Positions 1 to 8,876 of a stretch of 64,000 bases of DNA are shown here, piece by piece; positions within the stretch are counted from its first letter, which is position 1, and every line of letters begins with the position of its first letter. A model generated the notes under the pieces. That model had not been told where the DNA came from. It did not search any database and saw only the letters and a program-made list of their open reading frames with translations. This DNA comes from Skermanella mucosa (GTDB taxonomy: Bacteria > Pseudomonadota > Alphaproteobacteria > Azospirillales > Azospirillaceae), in contig NZ_CP086106.1 in assembly GCF_016765655.2 (NCBI RefSeq), positions 3,709,001 through 3,773,000 of the forward strand, written 5' to 3'. Position numbers and translations under genes: made by a program.

Positions 1-129
1 GTCGAGATCGATGCTGTCGACCTCACCGTCGGCGGTCAGCCAGACGGCCCGCCGCGCCCCGGCGACCAGGGCGGGCACGTCGGGCAACAGCAGGCGCCGC
101 GGCGGCGCGGGGGATTGAACGATGTCCAT
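1..129 (-). CDS. Partial hypothetical protein (N-terminal 43 residues)
   Basis: The first 43 codons of a leftward gene run off the left edge of the window. The frame is open from an ATG at 129 to base 1, and the product begins MDIVQSPAPPRRLLLPDVPA. The segment reading AVWLTADGEVDSIDLD looks like a normal folded-domain start, but I do not recognise the family. It is transcribed away from mtgA, sharing a 111-bp upstream region. The function cannot be judged from this fragment. Confidence 0.5.
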   Translation of the reverse strand, partial: MDIVQSPAPPRRLLLPDVPALVAGARRAVWLTADGEVDSIDLD

Positions 130-240
130 TACGGCCGCAGTATAGAAGCCCCGACGCCGCGGCGCGAGGGGAACAGGCCGAGGTTGCCTCCCCCTTCAGG
201 GTGGTTATGATGGCCGGCCCGTCCCCAGGCCGCAGGTCCC

Positions 241-951
241 ATGCCCGTCCTCCAGCGAGTTTCCTCCGCCTTGCCCCGGCGGCGCCTCCTTCCGGCCCTC
301 CTGGCGATCGGGCTGGGCGTCGCGTCGGTCACCGTCGGCTGGGTCGTGCTGTACAGGGTGGTGCCGCCGCCCGGCACGCCCCTGATGCTGATCCGGGCGA
401 TCGGCGGGGCCGGCATCGAGAAGGACTGGGTCGGCCTTGAGGACCTGTCGGGCACCCTGCCCCAGGCGGTGATCGCGTCGGAGGACAGCCTGTTCTGCAG
501 CCATGCCGGGTTCGACTGGGAGTCTCTGCGCCAGGCATGGCAGGGAAACCTGGCTGGGCGATCTCTCAGGGGCGGCAGCACGATCACCATGCAGACCGCC
601 AAGAACGCCTATCTCTGGCAGGACCGGACCTACCTGCGGAAGGGGCTGGAAGCCTGGTTCACGCTGTTGATCGAGCTGGTCTGGCCGAAGGCGCGGATCA
701 TGGAGGTCTACCTGAACATCATCGAGTGGGGCGACGGCATCTACGGCGCCGAGGCGGCCGCGCGCGCCTTTTTCGACAAGCCGGCATCGGCCCTGACCCG
801 TCGGGAAGCGGCGCTGATGGCGGCGGTGCTGCCCAACCCGCTGCGCTGGTCGCCCGCCAAGCCGACCCGCTACATCGCCGGCCGCGCCAACGTGATCCAG
901 CAGCGCATGGCGATCGTGGAACGGGACGGGCTAAACGATTGCATCGGCTGA
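241..951 (+). CDS. mtgA: Monofunctional biosynthetic peptidoglycan transglycosylase
   Basis: This 236-residue glycosyltransferase (GT51) polymerises lipid II into glycan strands at the periplasmic face of the inner membrane. One N-terminal membrane segment lies at about residues 18-40. The family motifs follow in order: EDSLFCSHAGFDW with the catalytic Glu at 81, GGSTITMQ at 111-118, and the RKGLEAWFTLLIE / KARIMEVYLNIIEWG block at about 133-165. There is no transpeptidase domain and the length is normal for MtgA, so it is the monofunctional form rather than a truncated class A PBP. It stands alone, with a short gap before the next gene. Confidence 0.95.
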   Translation: MPVLQRVSSALPRRRLLPALLAIGLGVASVTVGWVVLYRVVPPPGTPLMLIRAIGGAGIEKDWVGLEDLSGTLPQAVIASEDSLFCSHAGFDWESLRQAWQGNLAGRSLRGGSTITMQTAKNAYLWQDRTYLRKGLEAWFTLLIELVWPKARIMEVYLNIIEWGDGIYGAEAAARAFFDKPASALTRREAALMAAVLPNPLRWSPAKPTRYIAGRANVIQQRMAIVERDGLNDCIG

Positions 952-1024
952 CCGGCGGGACGAGGGAAACCCTTCCGCGTTCCTTCTGTTGAGGTACCAG
1001 ATCCATCAACGGAAGGACCAGACC

Positions 1025-1294
1025 ATGTCGGAAACGACTACCGACCACGACAAGATCCGCAAATGGGCCGAGCAGCACGGCGGCAAGCCGGCGGTGGTGA
1101 AATCGACCCACGGCCAGGGCGGCGTCGGGATCATCCGGATCGAATTCCCCGACGCCCCCAACTCGAAGAACGACAGCCTGGAGGAGATCTCCTGGGAGGA
1201 ATTCTTCAAGCAGTTCGAGGACCACAAGCTGGCCGTGGTGTTCGAGCCGAAGAGCAACTTCAACAAGATCATCGGCCGGGATTCGGCGAAGTAA
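1025..1294 (+). CDS. Small conserved cytosolic protein (often labelled '1,4-alpha-glucan branching enzyme')
   Basis: This 89-residue soluble protein begins MSETTTDHDKIRKWAEQHGG. The body has the pattern KPAVVKSTHGQGGVGIIRIEF, then SLEEISWEEFFKQFEDHKLAVVFEP and SNFNKIIGRD. I recognise this as a widespread small proteobacterial family that databases often name 1,4-alpha-glucan branching enzyme; it is far too short for that enzyme and has no catalytic motif, so the name should not be trusted. The ATG at 1025 is chosen over an in-frame TTG at 989 because a GGAAGGA ribosome site lies just upstream. Its function is unknown. Confidence 0.75.
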   Translation: MSETTTDHDKIRKWAEQHGGKPAVVKSTHGQGGVGIIRIEFPDAPNSKNDSLEEISWEEFFKQFEDHKLAVVFEPKSNFNKIIGRDSAK

Positions 1295-1410
1295 CGGGAC
1301 GGGCGGCTTGGGAAGGGGCAAGTCTCCTCTGGATAACGTACCATCGGACGCTTTGAGGGTGGCGGGCATTCGAGACAAAATCGACGCCCTGTCACCGATG
1401 GGTGGACCCT

Positions 1411-1671
1411 ATGGAGCGCTTGGCTTCCGAGGACCTCGTTCGGACCGTGGTCGGTGCCTTTGCCCGCGCGAGGAGCGAACGGCCGCATCCCGAAGCCGCC
1501 GGATACCGTGCCGCCCTGGCGATCCTGCTGAAACACAATCCCCGATTGACGCCTGAGGAAGCCGCCGACCGCTTGATCGCGATGCTGTGCTACGCGGCAT
1601 CCGAACGCCCCGAATGGCTCCAGGTCGAGCAACCTGTGGCCGGCGCGTTCCTGGAGCGGTGCCGCCGCTGA
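1411..1671 (+). CDS. Hypothetical small soluble protein
   Basis: An 86-residue product beginning MERLASEDLVRTVVGAFARA. It reads as all-helical (ARARSERPHPEAAGYRAALA, then LTPEEAADRLIAMLCYAAS) with no signal or membrane segment. A GTG at 1402 is an alternative start adding three residues. Codon usage is like that of its neighbours. I do not recognise the family. It is an isolated gene, convergent with the next one. Confidence 0.5.
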   Translation: MERLASEDLVRTVVGAFARARSERPHPEAAGYRAALAILLKHNPRLTPEEAADRLIAMLCYAASERPEWLQVEQPVAGAFLERCRR

Positions 1672-1729
1672 GGGCCGGACGGCTGCATTGCCGACCCCGT
1701 TTCGCTTACTCCCGTCTGGGCGGCCGGCG

Positions 1730-2164
1730 TCACTCGGATGCCGGCGCGGAAATGCGGCAGCTGAACTCGCGGCCGTGCAGCGTACGGTACAAAGTCCGCA
1801 GTTTCTGCCGGTCGGCTTCGCGCAGGCATCCGCGCATCAGGTCGTCGTGCAGCTGTACCGCCTGGGTGCGGTTCAGGCCGTGCCCCTTGGACAGCAGGAC
1901 GGCGAGAAGAAGGGAAGCGTCGGCGTCGGTCCGGGCCTGACGCTGGTCCGCGGCGGCCATGGCGCGCCGCAGGTCGCCGATGGCGTCCTCCTTCCCGTTG
2001 ATCCTGACGGAAGGATCGGCCTTGCGGGTCTGGAGCGGAGAAGGCCGCCCGCTGATGCCGAGGCGCTCGGCGGCGACCAACGCCGTTTCATGCTTCGCGG
2101 CGCCGCCGGTGCGGTTCCGGCGGCGGGACAGCAGGTTGGACAGGTGGTCAAACAGGCCAGCCAT
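1730..2164 (-). CDS. Hypothetical protein
   Basis: A 144-residue leftward gene with a GGGAGGG ribosome site before its ATG at 2164. The N-terminus is basic (MAGLFDHLSNLLSRRRNRTG), the middle is low in complexity, and the C-terminal half is helical and charged (LRRAMAAADQRQARTDADAS, then LNRTQAVQLHDDLMRGCLRE). There is no signal peptide, no membrane span and no motif I recognise. The neighbouring genes do not suggest a role. Confidence 0.5.
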   Translation of the reverse strand: MAGLFDHLSNLLSRRRNRTGGAAKHETALVAAERLGISGRPSPLQTRKADPSVRINGKEDAIGDLRRAMAAADQRQARTDADASLLLAVLLSKGHGLNRTQAVQLHDDLMRGCLREADRQKLRTLYRTLHGREFSCRISAPASE

Positions 2165-2352
2165 CCAAACTCGTCACCCTCCCACCGGCCGCGGTCCGCG
2201 CACCCGAAGGAGTGCGCCGAAAATGGTTACGCCATCTTCATTTATTTATAGTTAAGGGACGGCGCGCGGGCGGGTCCATTGCCGGTGGTTTGTCGTGGGC
2301 ACCACCTTCGCGACCCCGCCGACCACCGACTTGAAGAAGAAGGAGCCTGATC

Positions 2353-2826
2353 ATGCGCATGCTCGACGACCTGGCGGTCGGCGACCGTTTCGCCGGCGGC
2401 CCGCTGGACGTGACCGAAGCCGACATCTTCGATTTCGCCGGCCGGTTCGATCCCCAGCCCTTCCATCTCGACCCCGCCGCCGCGAAGGAGAGCGTTTTCG
2501 GCGGTCTTGCGGCGAGCGGCTGGCATACGGCCGCGCTTACCATGCGGATGATCGTCGACGGCGAGGGGCAACTCGCCGGCGGTTTCGTCGGGCTTGCCGT
2601 CGAGGAACTTGCATGGCCGAAACCGGTCCGCCCGGGCGACGTCCTGCGGACCGAGAGCGAAGTGCTGGAGATCCGCCCCTCGGGCTCGCGGCCGGACCGG
2701 GGCACCGTGCGGATGCGCACCTTGACCTATAATCAGAACGACGAGATGGTCCAACGCTTCACCGCGGTGCTCCTGGTGCAGCGGAGCACCGGGTTGCCAG
2801 GGGAACGGCAGGTTGGTAATGGTTAA
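2353..2826 (+). CDS. MaoC-family (R)-hydratase-like hot-dog protein
   Basis: A 157-residue single hot-dog domain of the MaoC type, expected to hydrate or dehydrate an acyl-thioester. The Asp-x4-His active-site signature is present as D33-PQPF-H38, followed by the expected FGGLAASGWHT segment and the hot-dog strand LAVEELAWPKPVRPGDVL. Translation starts after a good AGGAG ribosome site. Its stop overlaps bases upstream of the next gene, the SMP-30 lactonase, so the two may be co-transcribed. The substrate is not evident: it could feed polyhydroxyalkanoate synthesis or be a general enoyl-CoA hydratase. Confidence 0.85.
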   Translation: MRMLDDLAVGDRFAGGPLDVTEADIFDFAGRFDPQPFHLDPAAAKESVFGGLAASGWHTAALTMRMIVDGEGQLAGGFVGLAVEELAWPKPVRPGDVLRTESEVLEIRPSGSRPDRGTVRMRTLTYNQNDEMVQRFTAVLLVQRSTGLPGERQVGNG

Positions 2827-2882
2827 TGAACCGACATGAGGACCGGCCGGGCACGGCGCCCGGCCCCTGGAGGAGCTTGGCC

Positions 2883-3755
2883 ATGGATATCGAACGGGTC
2901 GTCGCGGAACCGGCAAAGCTGGGCGAGAGCCCGATCTGGTCGGTGGGCGAACAGAAGCTCTACTGGGTCGACATCGACGGCCGGGCCCTGCACCGCTTCG
3001 ATCCCTCCGACGGCCGGGACGAGAGCTGGCCGATGCCGGAGGAGATCGGCTGCATCGCGACCCGCCGGGACCACCGCATGCTGCTGGCCCTGCGCAACGG
3101 GTTCGCCAACTTCGACCCTCGGACCGGGGACCTGGTCCGCCTGCTGGACCCGGAAGCCGACAAGCCCGACAACCGCTTCAACGACGGGACCACCGACAGC
3201 AGGGGCCGCTTCTGGGCCGGCACCATGCGCATGGGAATTCCGGGAGAAAGTCCTGAAGGCGCCTTCTATCGTCTCGATGCGGATCTCGGATGCCATAGGA
3301 TGATCGACGGATTCTGGACGACGAACGGCCTCGCCTTCAGCCCCGACGGGCGGACGCTGTACATGTCGGACAGCAACGCCAAGGTCCGGACCATCTGGGC
3401 CTTCGACTATGATCCGGACGCGGGCGTTCCCTCGAACCGCCGCGTCTTCGTCGATACCAGGGACATGGCCGGCCGGCCCGACGGCGGCGCCTGCGATGCC
3501 GACGGCTGCTACTGGATGGCCGGGATCGGGGGCGGCGAACTGGTCCGCTTTACACCCGCGGGCGCGATCGACCGCACCATAAAGGTACCCTGCCGCACGC
3601 CGACCAAGATCGCGTTCGGCGGGCGCGGACTGGACGTCATCTACATGACGTCGCTTCAGAAAGCCGGTGAGGAGCCCGACCCTCTCGCCGGGTGCCTTTT
3701 CGCGATCACCGGGACGGGTGTCAGCGGCGTGGAAGTTCCGCCGTTTGCCGGTTGA
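2883..3755 (+). CDS. SMP-30/gluconolactonase family sugar lactonase
   Basis: This 290-residue six-bladed propeller should hydrolyse aldonolactones in the cytosol using a divalent metal. The metal ligands of the family are visible: E15 in the opening GESPIWS, an Asn in RFNDG, an Asn in TNGLAFSPDGRTLYMSD and an Asp in PDGGACDADG. An in-frame ATG at 2826 would add 19 residues ahead of the first blade; the start at 2883 is preferred because of its GGAGGAGC ribosome site and because the family begins there. It may work with the sugar-acid genes further along the window, but it is not in their operon. Confidence 0.88.
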   Translation: MDIERVVAEPAKLGESPIWSVGEQKLYWVDIDGRALHRFDPSDGRDESWPMPEEIGCIATRRDHRMLLALRNGFANFDPRTGDLVRLLDPEADKPDNRFNDGTTDSRGRFWAGTMRMGIPGESPEGAFYRLDADLGCHRMIDGFWTTNGLAFSPDGRTLYMSDSNAKVRTIWAFDYDPDAGVPSNRRVFVDTRDMAGRPDGGACDADGCYWMAGIGGGELVRFTPAGAIDRTIKVPCRTPTKIAFGGRGLDVIYMTSLQKAGEEPDPLAGCLFAITGTGVSGVEVPPFAG

Positions 3756-3951
3756 AAGTGATTTTCGGATAATTCAAAAATAGAATCAAAATAGGATCAC
3801 TACGACAATCGTCAGGAACTACGCCTACGCTAAACAGAACAGATCGGATACAATAACAGCAAAAACTGAATTTGTTATAAGCCTAATATAGCCTTTCAAC
3901 CATTTCGTGGATTATCTGTAGCAATAGGACCCAACCCAAAGGAGATAAGGG
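3756..3951 (+). promoter_or_regulatory. AT-rich promoter and leader region of the desaturase
   Basis: These 196 bases are markedly A+T-rich compared with the surrounding genome and hold no gene. They end in an excellent ribosome site (AAGGAGATAAGG). Several TATAAT-like hexamers are present (for example within TTGTTATAAGCC), but no single -35/-10 pair stands out. Confidence 0.4.
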
Positions 3952-5142
3952 ATGTCCATTGCTACGTTCGAACGCAATTTTTCCGTCAAAAATGCTTCAT
4001 CGGAAGGCCTCGCGGAAACCCTTCCCGCCACGGCGACCGACGTACGCGCCGGCATGTACAGGCGGTTGCCGGCCTTCCTGCAGCCCTTCCTGACATGGCT
4101 GACCGCCCGCCCCGCGTCGGGCGAGGTCGCGCGGCCGCGTACGGCCATGTTCCACGTGGTGACCGCCTTCGGCACCCTGGGTGCCGGCGTGACGCTCAGC
4201 TTCCTGGCACTGCATCTCTCCGGCTTCTGGCTGGCGGCCCTGCCCTTCCTCCTGATCCTGTCGGCTTCCGGGATGGGCAAGCTGCAGGCCGTCGTCTTCC
4301 ATCACTGCGCCCATGGCACGGTGTTCAGGAAACGGGAAACGAACCGTCTGGTCGGGGAAACCATCTCCATCCTGCTGCTGATGAAGCATTTCGACGTGTA
4401 CCAGCACGAACACATGCTGCATCACAGCCCCAACAAGCTGCTGACCCACGAGGACGAATTCACCCAGTTCGTCATGAACCTGGCAGGACTGAGGCCCGGC
4501 CTGCCGAAGCCGGTGCTGTGGCGCCGGGTGATCATCAGCTTCGTCTCGCCGTTCTTCCATCTGCGGTTCCTGCTGGCGCGGATCTCGTCCTGCCTGCTCT
4601 CCCACTCGACGGCCCATAACCTGATCGGCTGGGCAGCCTGGGGCGGCCTGTTCTATCTTGTCTGGCTGACCGGGACCTGGACCGAGGTGGCTGTCGCCTG
4701 GCTGCTCCCGGTGACCGTCCTGCTGCAGATAGGCACCGCGCTCCGGACCCTGTGCGAGCATCGTTTCCCGGAACAGGAAGTGATCGATGCCCGCGGCAAG
4801 ACCTTCGTCTGCCTCGCCACCGCGGGCGTCTTTCCCGGAACCCCGGTTCCTGAGCAGTCCGCGGCCACTCCGGGCGGCCTGCTGGCCTGGATCGGGTGGT
4901 GGACGTCCATGCTGACGGTCCACCTGTTCTCCCGCGTGTTCGTGCTCGTCGGCGATGCCCCGTGCCATGACTTCCATCATCGCCGCCCGGCGTCGCGCCG
5001 CTGGACTGACTATATCCACGCCCGCCAGAAAGACGCCGATACCGGCTGCCAGAGCTTTCCGCTCGGCTACATAGAGACCTGGGGGCTGATCGAGGCGATC
5101 GACGAGAACCTCGCCTCCCTGAGCACCGCCGGAAAGATCTGA
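3952..5142 (+). CDS. Membrane fatty acid desaturase family protein
   Basis: This 396-residue integral membrane di-iron enzyme carries three histidine clusters: HHCAH at 117-121, HEHMLHH at 152-158 and HDFHH near residue 345. Hydrophobic segments fall at about 68-108 and 205-250 and again before the third box, as in the FA_desaturase superfamily. A strong AAGGAGATAAGG site sets the start. Superfamily members desaturate acyl chains or hydroxylate lipids and carotenoids, and the substrate here cannot be read from sequence. It is not closely similar to the second desaturase at 12641. An AT-rich 196-bp leader precedes it. Confidence 0.85.
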   Translation: MSIATFERNFSVKNASSEGLAETLPATATDVRAGMYRRLPAFLQPFLTWLTARPASGEVARPRTAMFHVVTAFGTLGAGVTLSFLALHLSGFWLAALPFLLILSASGMGKLQAVVFHHCAHGTVFRKRETNRLVGETISILLLMKHFDVYQHEHMLHHSPNKLLTHEDEFTQFVMNLAGLRPGLPKPVLWRRVIISFVSPFFHLRFLLARISSCLLSHSTAHNLIGWAAWGGLFYLVWLTGTWTEVAVAWLLPVTVLLQIGTALRTLCEHRFPEQEVIDARGKTFVCLATAGVFPGTPVPEQSAATPGGLLAWIGWWTSMLTVHLFSRVFVLVGDAPCHDFHHRRPASRRWTDYIHARQKDADTGCQSFPLGYIETWGLIEAIDENLASLSTAGKI

Positions 5143-5245
5143 GAAAAACCAAAGGTGGCGCCGAAGCCGCGGCCAGCCCGAGAAGCGGGTAACGCGGTGG
5201 AATTTTCCGGAAAGAGATCGGTTCGACGGAGTTCGTTTCGAAGGG

Positions 5246-6607
5246 TCAGGCGCGGTAGAAGACCGACGCCGACCCGTCGGCGACGCGCTGGCGGGGAAGC
5301 TGGACGGTCACGGTGGTGCCCCGTCCCGGTTCGCTGTCGATGGCAAGGGAGCCGCCGTGGCGCTCCGCGAGCGTCCTGCATAGCGGCAACCCGAGCCCGG
5401 TCCCGCCGAACCGGCGTGTATAGGTATTCTCAAGCTGGCAGAACGGCTCCATGGCGCGGGGGATATCCTCCGGCGCGATGCCGATGCCGGTGTCGATCAC
5501 CTGGAGCACCGCTCCGCCGTCCTCGGTCAGGTCGGCCCGGATCTCGACACGGCCGCCTGCGGGGGTGAACTTGACCGCGTTCCCGACGAGATTGATCAGG
5601 ATCTGCCGGATGCGGGTCGGATCGGCGAGAATGGCCGGCATTCCGCTGCGGATACCGACCGCCAGCACGACGCCCCGGCTCCGCGCCAGAGGCGCGACGG
5701 TGCCCAGGGCGGCGGCCGCGGCCTGGTTGAGATCCACATGCTCCTCCCGCAGGGTGGCCTTGCCGGACTGCAGGCGTGAGAAATCGAGGATGTCCTGGAT
5801 CAGGCTCAGGAGGTGCCGGCCGTTCTCGTGGATATCGGAGGCATATTCCCGGTACTTCTCCTGCGGGGCCGATCCGTAGAACTCGTCCCGGATGATCTCC
5901 GCAAAGCCGATGATCGCATTCAGGGGCGTACGCAGCTCATGGCTGAGATTGGCCAGGAAGGCCGCCTTGATCGAATTGGCCTCCTCGGCGGCGATCTTCG
6001 CGATGCGCAGTTCCTCCTCGGCCCGCCGGCGCTGCATGATGTCGGCGAAGACCCCGAGTGCCGCCTCGACGATCTCCCGGTCGTCGGCACCGAAGGGTCG
6101 CGAAACATTCGCCTCCATCCGGTTGCCGAGCAGCAGCGCTATGCCGGACGCCGGATCATAGGCCCAGATCACGAACGGCAGGCCGAGCGCCTCCGTCAGG
6201 ACGGCGCCGATCCCGTCGGAGGCTTCCCGCGACGAGGTGAAGTAGAATTCCGGCGGCTCCGCCAGCGCCACGTCCTCCACGGGGCGCGGGCGGCCGAAGC
6301 CCAGCCGGTTGACGATGGTGAACAATCCCCGGTGCGGGTCGCGACGAAGGATGGCGGCCCGATCACAGACCAGGTTGTCCAGCACGATCTCCAGCATTCG
6401 GTTGCCGACCGCCTCCTCCGAGGCATCGACGTTGACGAGGCCGAAGGCGGTCCGCAGCAGCCGGGCGGCCGTGCGCGACCTGCGCGCCTCCCGGTGGGCG
6501 CGACTCTGGTCCTCCTGCAGGCGCAGGACGCGGGCACCCAGGTCGTTGCACTGCCGACGGTAGAAGGCGAGTTCGCGTTCCAGATCCTCGGCCCTGCGCT
6601 CCGTCAT
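5246..6607 (-). CDS. Cytosolic sensor histidine kinase
   Basis: A 453-residue kinase. A short coiled coil (residues 1-50) leads into a GAF-like sensory region (about 50-195), then a linker helix, HisKA with SHELRTPLNAIIGF (phosphoacceptor His223), and an HATPase_c domain with the N box NLVGNAVKFTP and the glycine boxes DTGIGI and GGTGLGL. There is no membrane segment, so it senses an internal signal or a partner. It lies 19 bp downstream of the FIST gene and belongs to the leftward set of response regulator, FIST protein and kinase. The FIST protein is the likely sensory input. Confidence 0.93.
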   Translation of the reverse strand: MTERRAEDLERELAFYRRQCNDLGARVLRLQEDQSRAHREARRSRTAARLLRTAFGLVNVDASEEAVGNRMLEIVLDNLVCDRAAILRRDPHRGLFTIVNRLGFGRPRPVEDVALAEPPEFYFTSSREASDGIGAVLTEALGLPFVIWAYDPASGIALLLGNRMEANVSRPFGADDREIVEAALGVFADIMQRRRAEEELRIAKIAAEEANSIKAAFLANLSHELRTPLNAIIGFAEIIRDEFYGSAPQEKYREYASDIHENGRHLLSLIQDILDFSRLQSGKATLREEHVDLNQAAAAALGTVAPLARSRGVVLAVGIRSGMPAILADPTRIRQILINLVGNAVKFTPAGGRVEIRADLTEDGGAVLQVIDTGIGIAPEDIPRAMEPFCQLENTYTRRFGGTGLGLPLCRTLAERHGGSLAIDSEPGRGTTVTVQLPRQRVADGSASVFYRA

Positions 6608-6626
6608 TCGCGTTCCTGTCCCACCC

Positions 6627-7847
6627 TCATGGACTGCGGTCGCCGTGCAGGATCGTCAGTACCGCGGTCCAGTCCAGCGAGCGGCTCTGCTCCTCCCCGA
6701 CGGGCGCGATCTCGACCCCCGAATACAAGCCCAGCAAGGGGGCCGGTATGGCAATCTCGTCCAACAGGACTTCCGCCTCTTCGATCTCGGATCCGCTCCG
6801 CGCACTCGCCCTTCCGGCGCAGTCTATGTAGAGCGCCAGGATAGGCTGCCGGTTGGAAAACCGCTCGTTCATCAGGCGCACGCCGTCACGAACACTTTGT
6901 ACCATCAAACCGTTGTCCCGCGACATAATCTGAACGACGGATCCCAGATGAAAGTCCGGTTCGAACAAAGTGATGGACCGACGCTCCGGAGAGGCTCGCA
7001 GGATCAGGCGATTTACATAGCGGTTCTCGTCGTACTCGGCAAACGGATCGCCGTGCTTCTCGCCGAGGGTAACCATAAGGGACAAGGCCCTGCCGTGGCT
7101 TTCGCCGATCTCGATCCCGAGCATGCCCTCGAGCACCGAAAGCGCCGGGCGACCGTCCAGTTCCAGGACCTCGGCGCCATCGACCGCAGTGATCGTCATG
7201 AACGCGCTGACCGGCACGCAGCCGTGGAGAATCGTAGTCTCCGCGCCGACGGAGGGCGGCAGGACGACGGCGACGGCGGCGTGCTTGCGCGGGCGCGTGC
7301 CGTCGAAGACGTAGCCGTCGGACAGGTTCATGTCGGTCAAGGTGCCGGCGCCGACCAGATGGGGACGGCGGCCGTCGAGCCCCTGGTAGATGCCTTCGAC
7401 CAGCGGGCTGGCCGGGTGCAGGCGCGGCGGGACGGTCGATGCGACGCTGTCATAGAACAGCAGGACGACACGGCCGTCTTCGACTATCCCGCTCAACCGG
7501 TCGCCGAGCCGGCGGCCGGCCGGGCCTTCGCCGTCGAGCAGCCCGTCATCGACCAGGATGACCGGCTTGCCGAGGTTTGCGGGGAACAGGCCCACGGCGA
7601 CCTCGAACCCGCTGTAGCCGAAACCGGCTCCCGTTATCCCGCCCGCGGCGGACCCGCCGACCACCGCGATGGCGCCGACCACTCCGCGCAAGCCCGCCAG
7701 GACCAGGGCAGGATCATGCTTACCCCCGCAGAAAAGCAATGCCCAGGCCGGAGACTCGGCGGCGTTCAGCAACGCCACCGCCCGACGCGCCGCTTCGGTG
7801 CCGGCTTCCCTCGGATCGGGATTGTTGCTGCGGCCGACGCCGATCAA
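6627..7847 (-). CDS. FIST-domain sensory protein (FIST_N + FIST_C)
   Basis: This 406-residue soluble protein has a FIST N-terminal domain (from IGVGRSNNPDPREAGTEAAR, through GGSAAGGI) and a C-terminal FIST_C region. FIST proteins are predicted ligand-binding partners of signalling proteins. The start is taken as TTG at 7847, which overlaps the response-regulator stop as TTGA and sits behind a purine-rich GGAGGAGGGGAGGGG stretch. The frame stays open further upstream, but only inside the regulator gene. The placement between a regulator and a kinase supports a single signalling unit. The ligand is unknown; amino acids have been proposed for this family. Confidence 0.85.
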   Translation of the reverse strand: MIGVGRSNNPDPREAGTEAARRAVALLNAAESPAWALLFCGGKHDPALVLAGLRGVVGAIAVVGGSAAGGITGAGFGYSGFEVAVGLFPANLGKPVILVDDGLLDGEGPAGRRLGDRLSGIVEDGRVVLLFYDSVASTVPPRLHPASPLVEGIYQGLDGRRPHLVGAGTLTDMNLSDGYVFDGTRPRKHAAVAVVLPPSVGAETTILHGCVPVSAFMTITAVDGAEVLELDGRPALSVLEGMLGIEIGESHGRALSLMVTLGEKHGDPFAEYDENRYVNRLILRASPERRSITLFEPDFHLGSVVQIMSRDNGLMVQSVRDGVRLMNERFSNRQPILALYIDCAGRASARSGSEIEEAEVLLDEIAIPAPLLGLYSGVEIAPVGEEQSRSLDWTAVLTILHGDRSP

Positions 7848-8347
7848 GACCCCTCCCCTCCTCCCTCTTGCCCGATGAGCCGGAAGTTGGCATGCCGGCG
7901 GACCAGTTTCAGCAGTTCGGGCGCGGAGATCGGCTTCGCCACGTACTCGTCGCACCCGGCGAGACGGATCACGGCCTCGTCCTCCGGCGTCGCATAGGCG
8001 GTCACCGCGATCACGGGGATCTTGTGGAGCCGATCGCTGTTCCGGATCGCCCTTGCGACGTCGACGCCGGACATGTCGGGCAGGCCGATATCCAGCAGGA
8101 TGACGTTGGGCATGAACTGCATCGCCTGATCGAGCGCCTGCTCGCCGTCGACCGCGGTCAGGGTCCTGTAGCCGGCCGCCTGAAGCAGGTCATCGAGCAA
8201 CTTCAAATTGAACGGATTATCCTCAACGATCAGCACGGTCCTTATGTGAAGCGGAGGCTTGCCTTCACCTCCACTTCGACGGTTGGGCTCCGGTGCCGCC
8301 GGGGGAGACGCACCTTCGCCGGAAACTAGAGACAATCGCCGCGGCAT
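7844..8347 (-). CDS. Single-domain response regulator (DivK-like receiver)
   Basis: A 167-residue protein with a disordered N-terminus of about 35 residues and one receiver domain. The acidic pair is in VEDN (42-43), the phospho-acceptor is D86 in ILLDIGLPD, the Thr/Ala switch is in VIAVTAYA, and the conserved Lys is in EYVAKPI. There is no output domain, so it passes phosphate on or acts by protein contact, as DivK does. It is the first gene of the operon and is translationally coupled to the FIST gene. A GTG just before the receiver (TVLIVEDN) could be an alternative start that removes the disordered tail. Confidence 0.9.
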   Translation of the reverse strand: MPRRLSLVSGEGASPPAAPEPNRRSGGEGKPPLHIRTVLIVEDNPFNLKLLDDLLQAAGYRTLTAVDGEQALDQAMQFMPNVILLDIGLPDMSGVDVARAIRNSDRLHKIPVIAVTAYATPEDEAVIRLAGCDEYVAKPISAPELLKLVRRHANFRLIGQEGGGEGS

Positions 8348-8669
8348 GCGAACCTGTTATTGAAATGGAGCTTCAATATCTCCCACCTGAATGGGGATAT
8401 CCAGAAGAAAAATCATGCGAACGATCGGCGAACATGCTTAACAGAGTTCAACTCGTATAGCGAAGCATATGCCTATGGAGTTTTATTAAACTTGCGCCGC
8501 CTTGTTGCAATAGCGCGATCAACAAGCAGCTAAAATAGAAACGTTTTCGAATCGATTGACGCCGTGTACGGGACGGCTGAAACTGTCCGGGAGGGAGAGG
8601 CCAGAGTGACGACGGCGGAGATGCTCCGTCGCCCACCGTCGGCAGCTACCTGCGAGGTAAACCCGCCCC
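8348..8669. other. Intergenic region, no gene seen
   Basis: These 322 bases between the response regulator and a small membrane-protein gene are A+T-richer than average over 8380-8550. They should contain the leftward promoter of the response regulator operon, but no convincing -35/-10 pair or RNA gene was recognised. A short open frame at 8448-8636 on the minus strand has no ribosome site and unlikely composition. Confidence 0.4.
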
Positions 8670-8876
8670 TCAGCGGTTCTCGATAGCCCAGCCGCGATAG
8701 AACAGCGCGAAGCCGACGAACGCCATCGCCAGCGCGATGACCATTCCGAAACCGCCGATTTCCGTCTCGATCCAGAATGCGTTCAACAGCACGCTGAAGA
8801 AGATCACGACGAAGCCTGCCAATGCCTGCGGCGTCTGCGAACACTTCTGTATGCGGTGGAGACGTGTCCAGTACAT
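8670..8876 (-). CDS. Small two-span membrane protein
   Basis: A 68-residue product beginning MYWTRLHRIQKCSQTPQALA, with two hydrophobic segments: GFVVIFFSVLLNAFWI at about 21-37 and MVIALAMAFVGFALFY at about 45-61. It ends RGWAIENR. The frame extends upstream to 8939, but the ATG at 8876 has a GGAAGGAAG ribosome site at good spacing and gives a compact hairpin-type membrane protein. I do not recognise the family. Confidence 0.55.
   Translation of the reverse strand: MYWTRLHRIQKCSQTPQALAGFVVIFFSVLLNAFWIETEIGGFGMVIALAMAFVGFALFYRGWAIENR

Noticed and set aside
1025-1294. Naming the small protein 1,4-alpha-glucan branching enzyme
   Set aside because: At 89 residues it lacks every catalytic domain of GlgB; the database name for this family is a propagated error.
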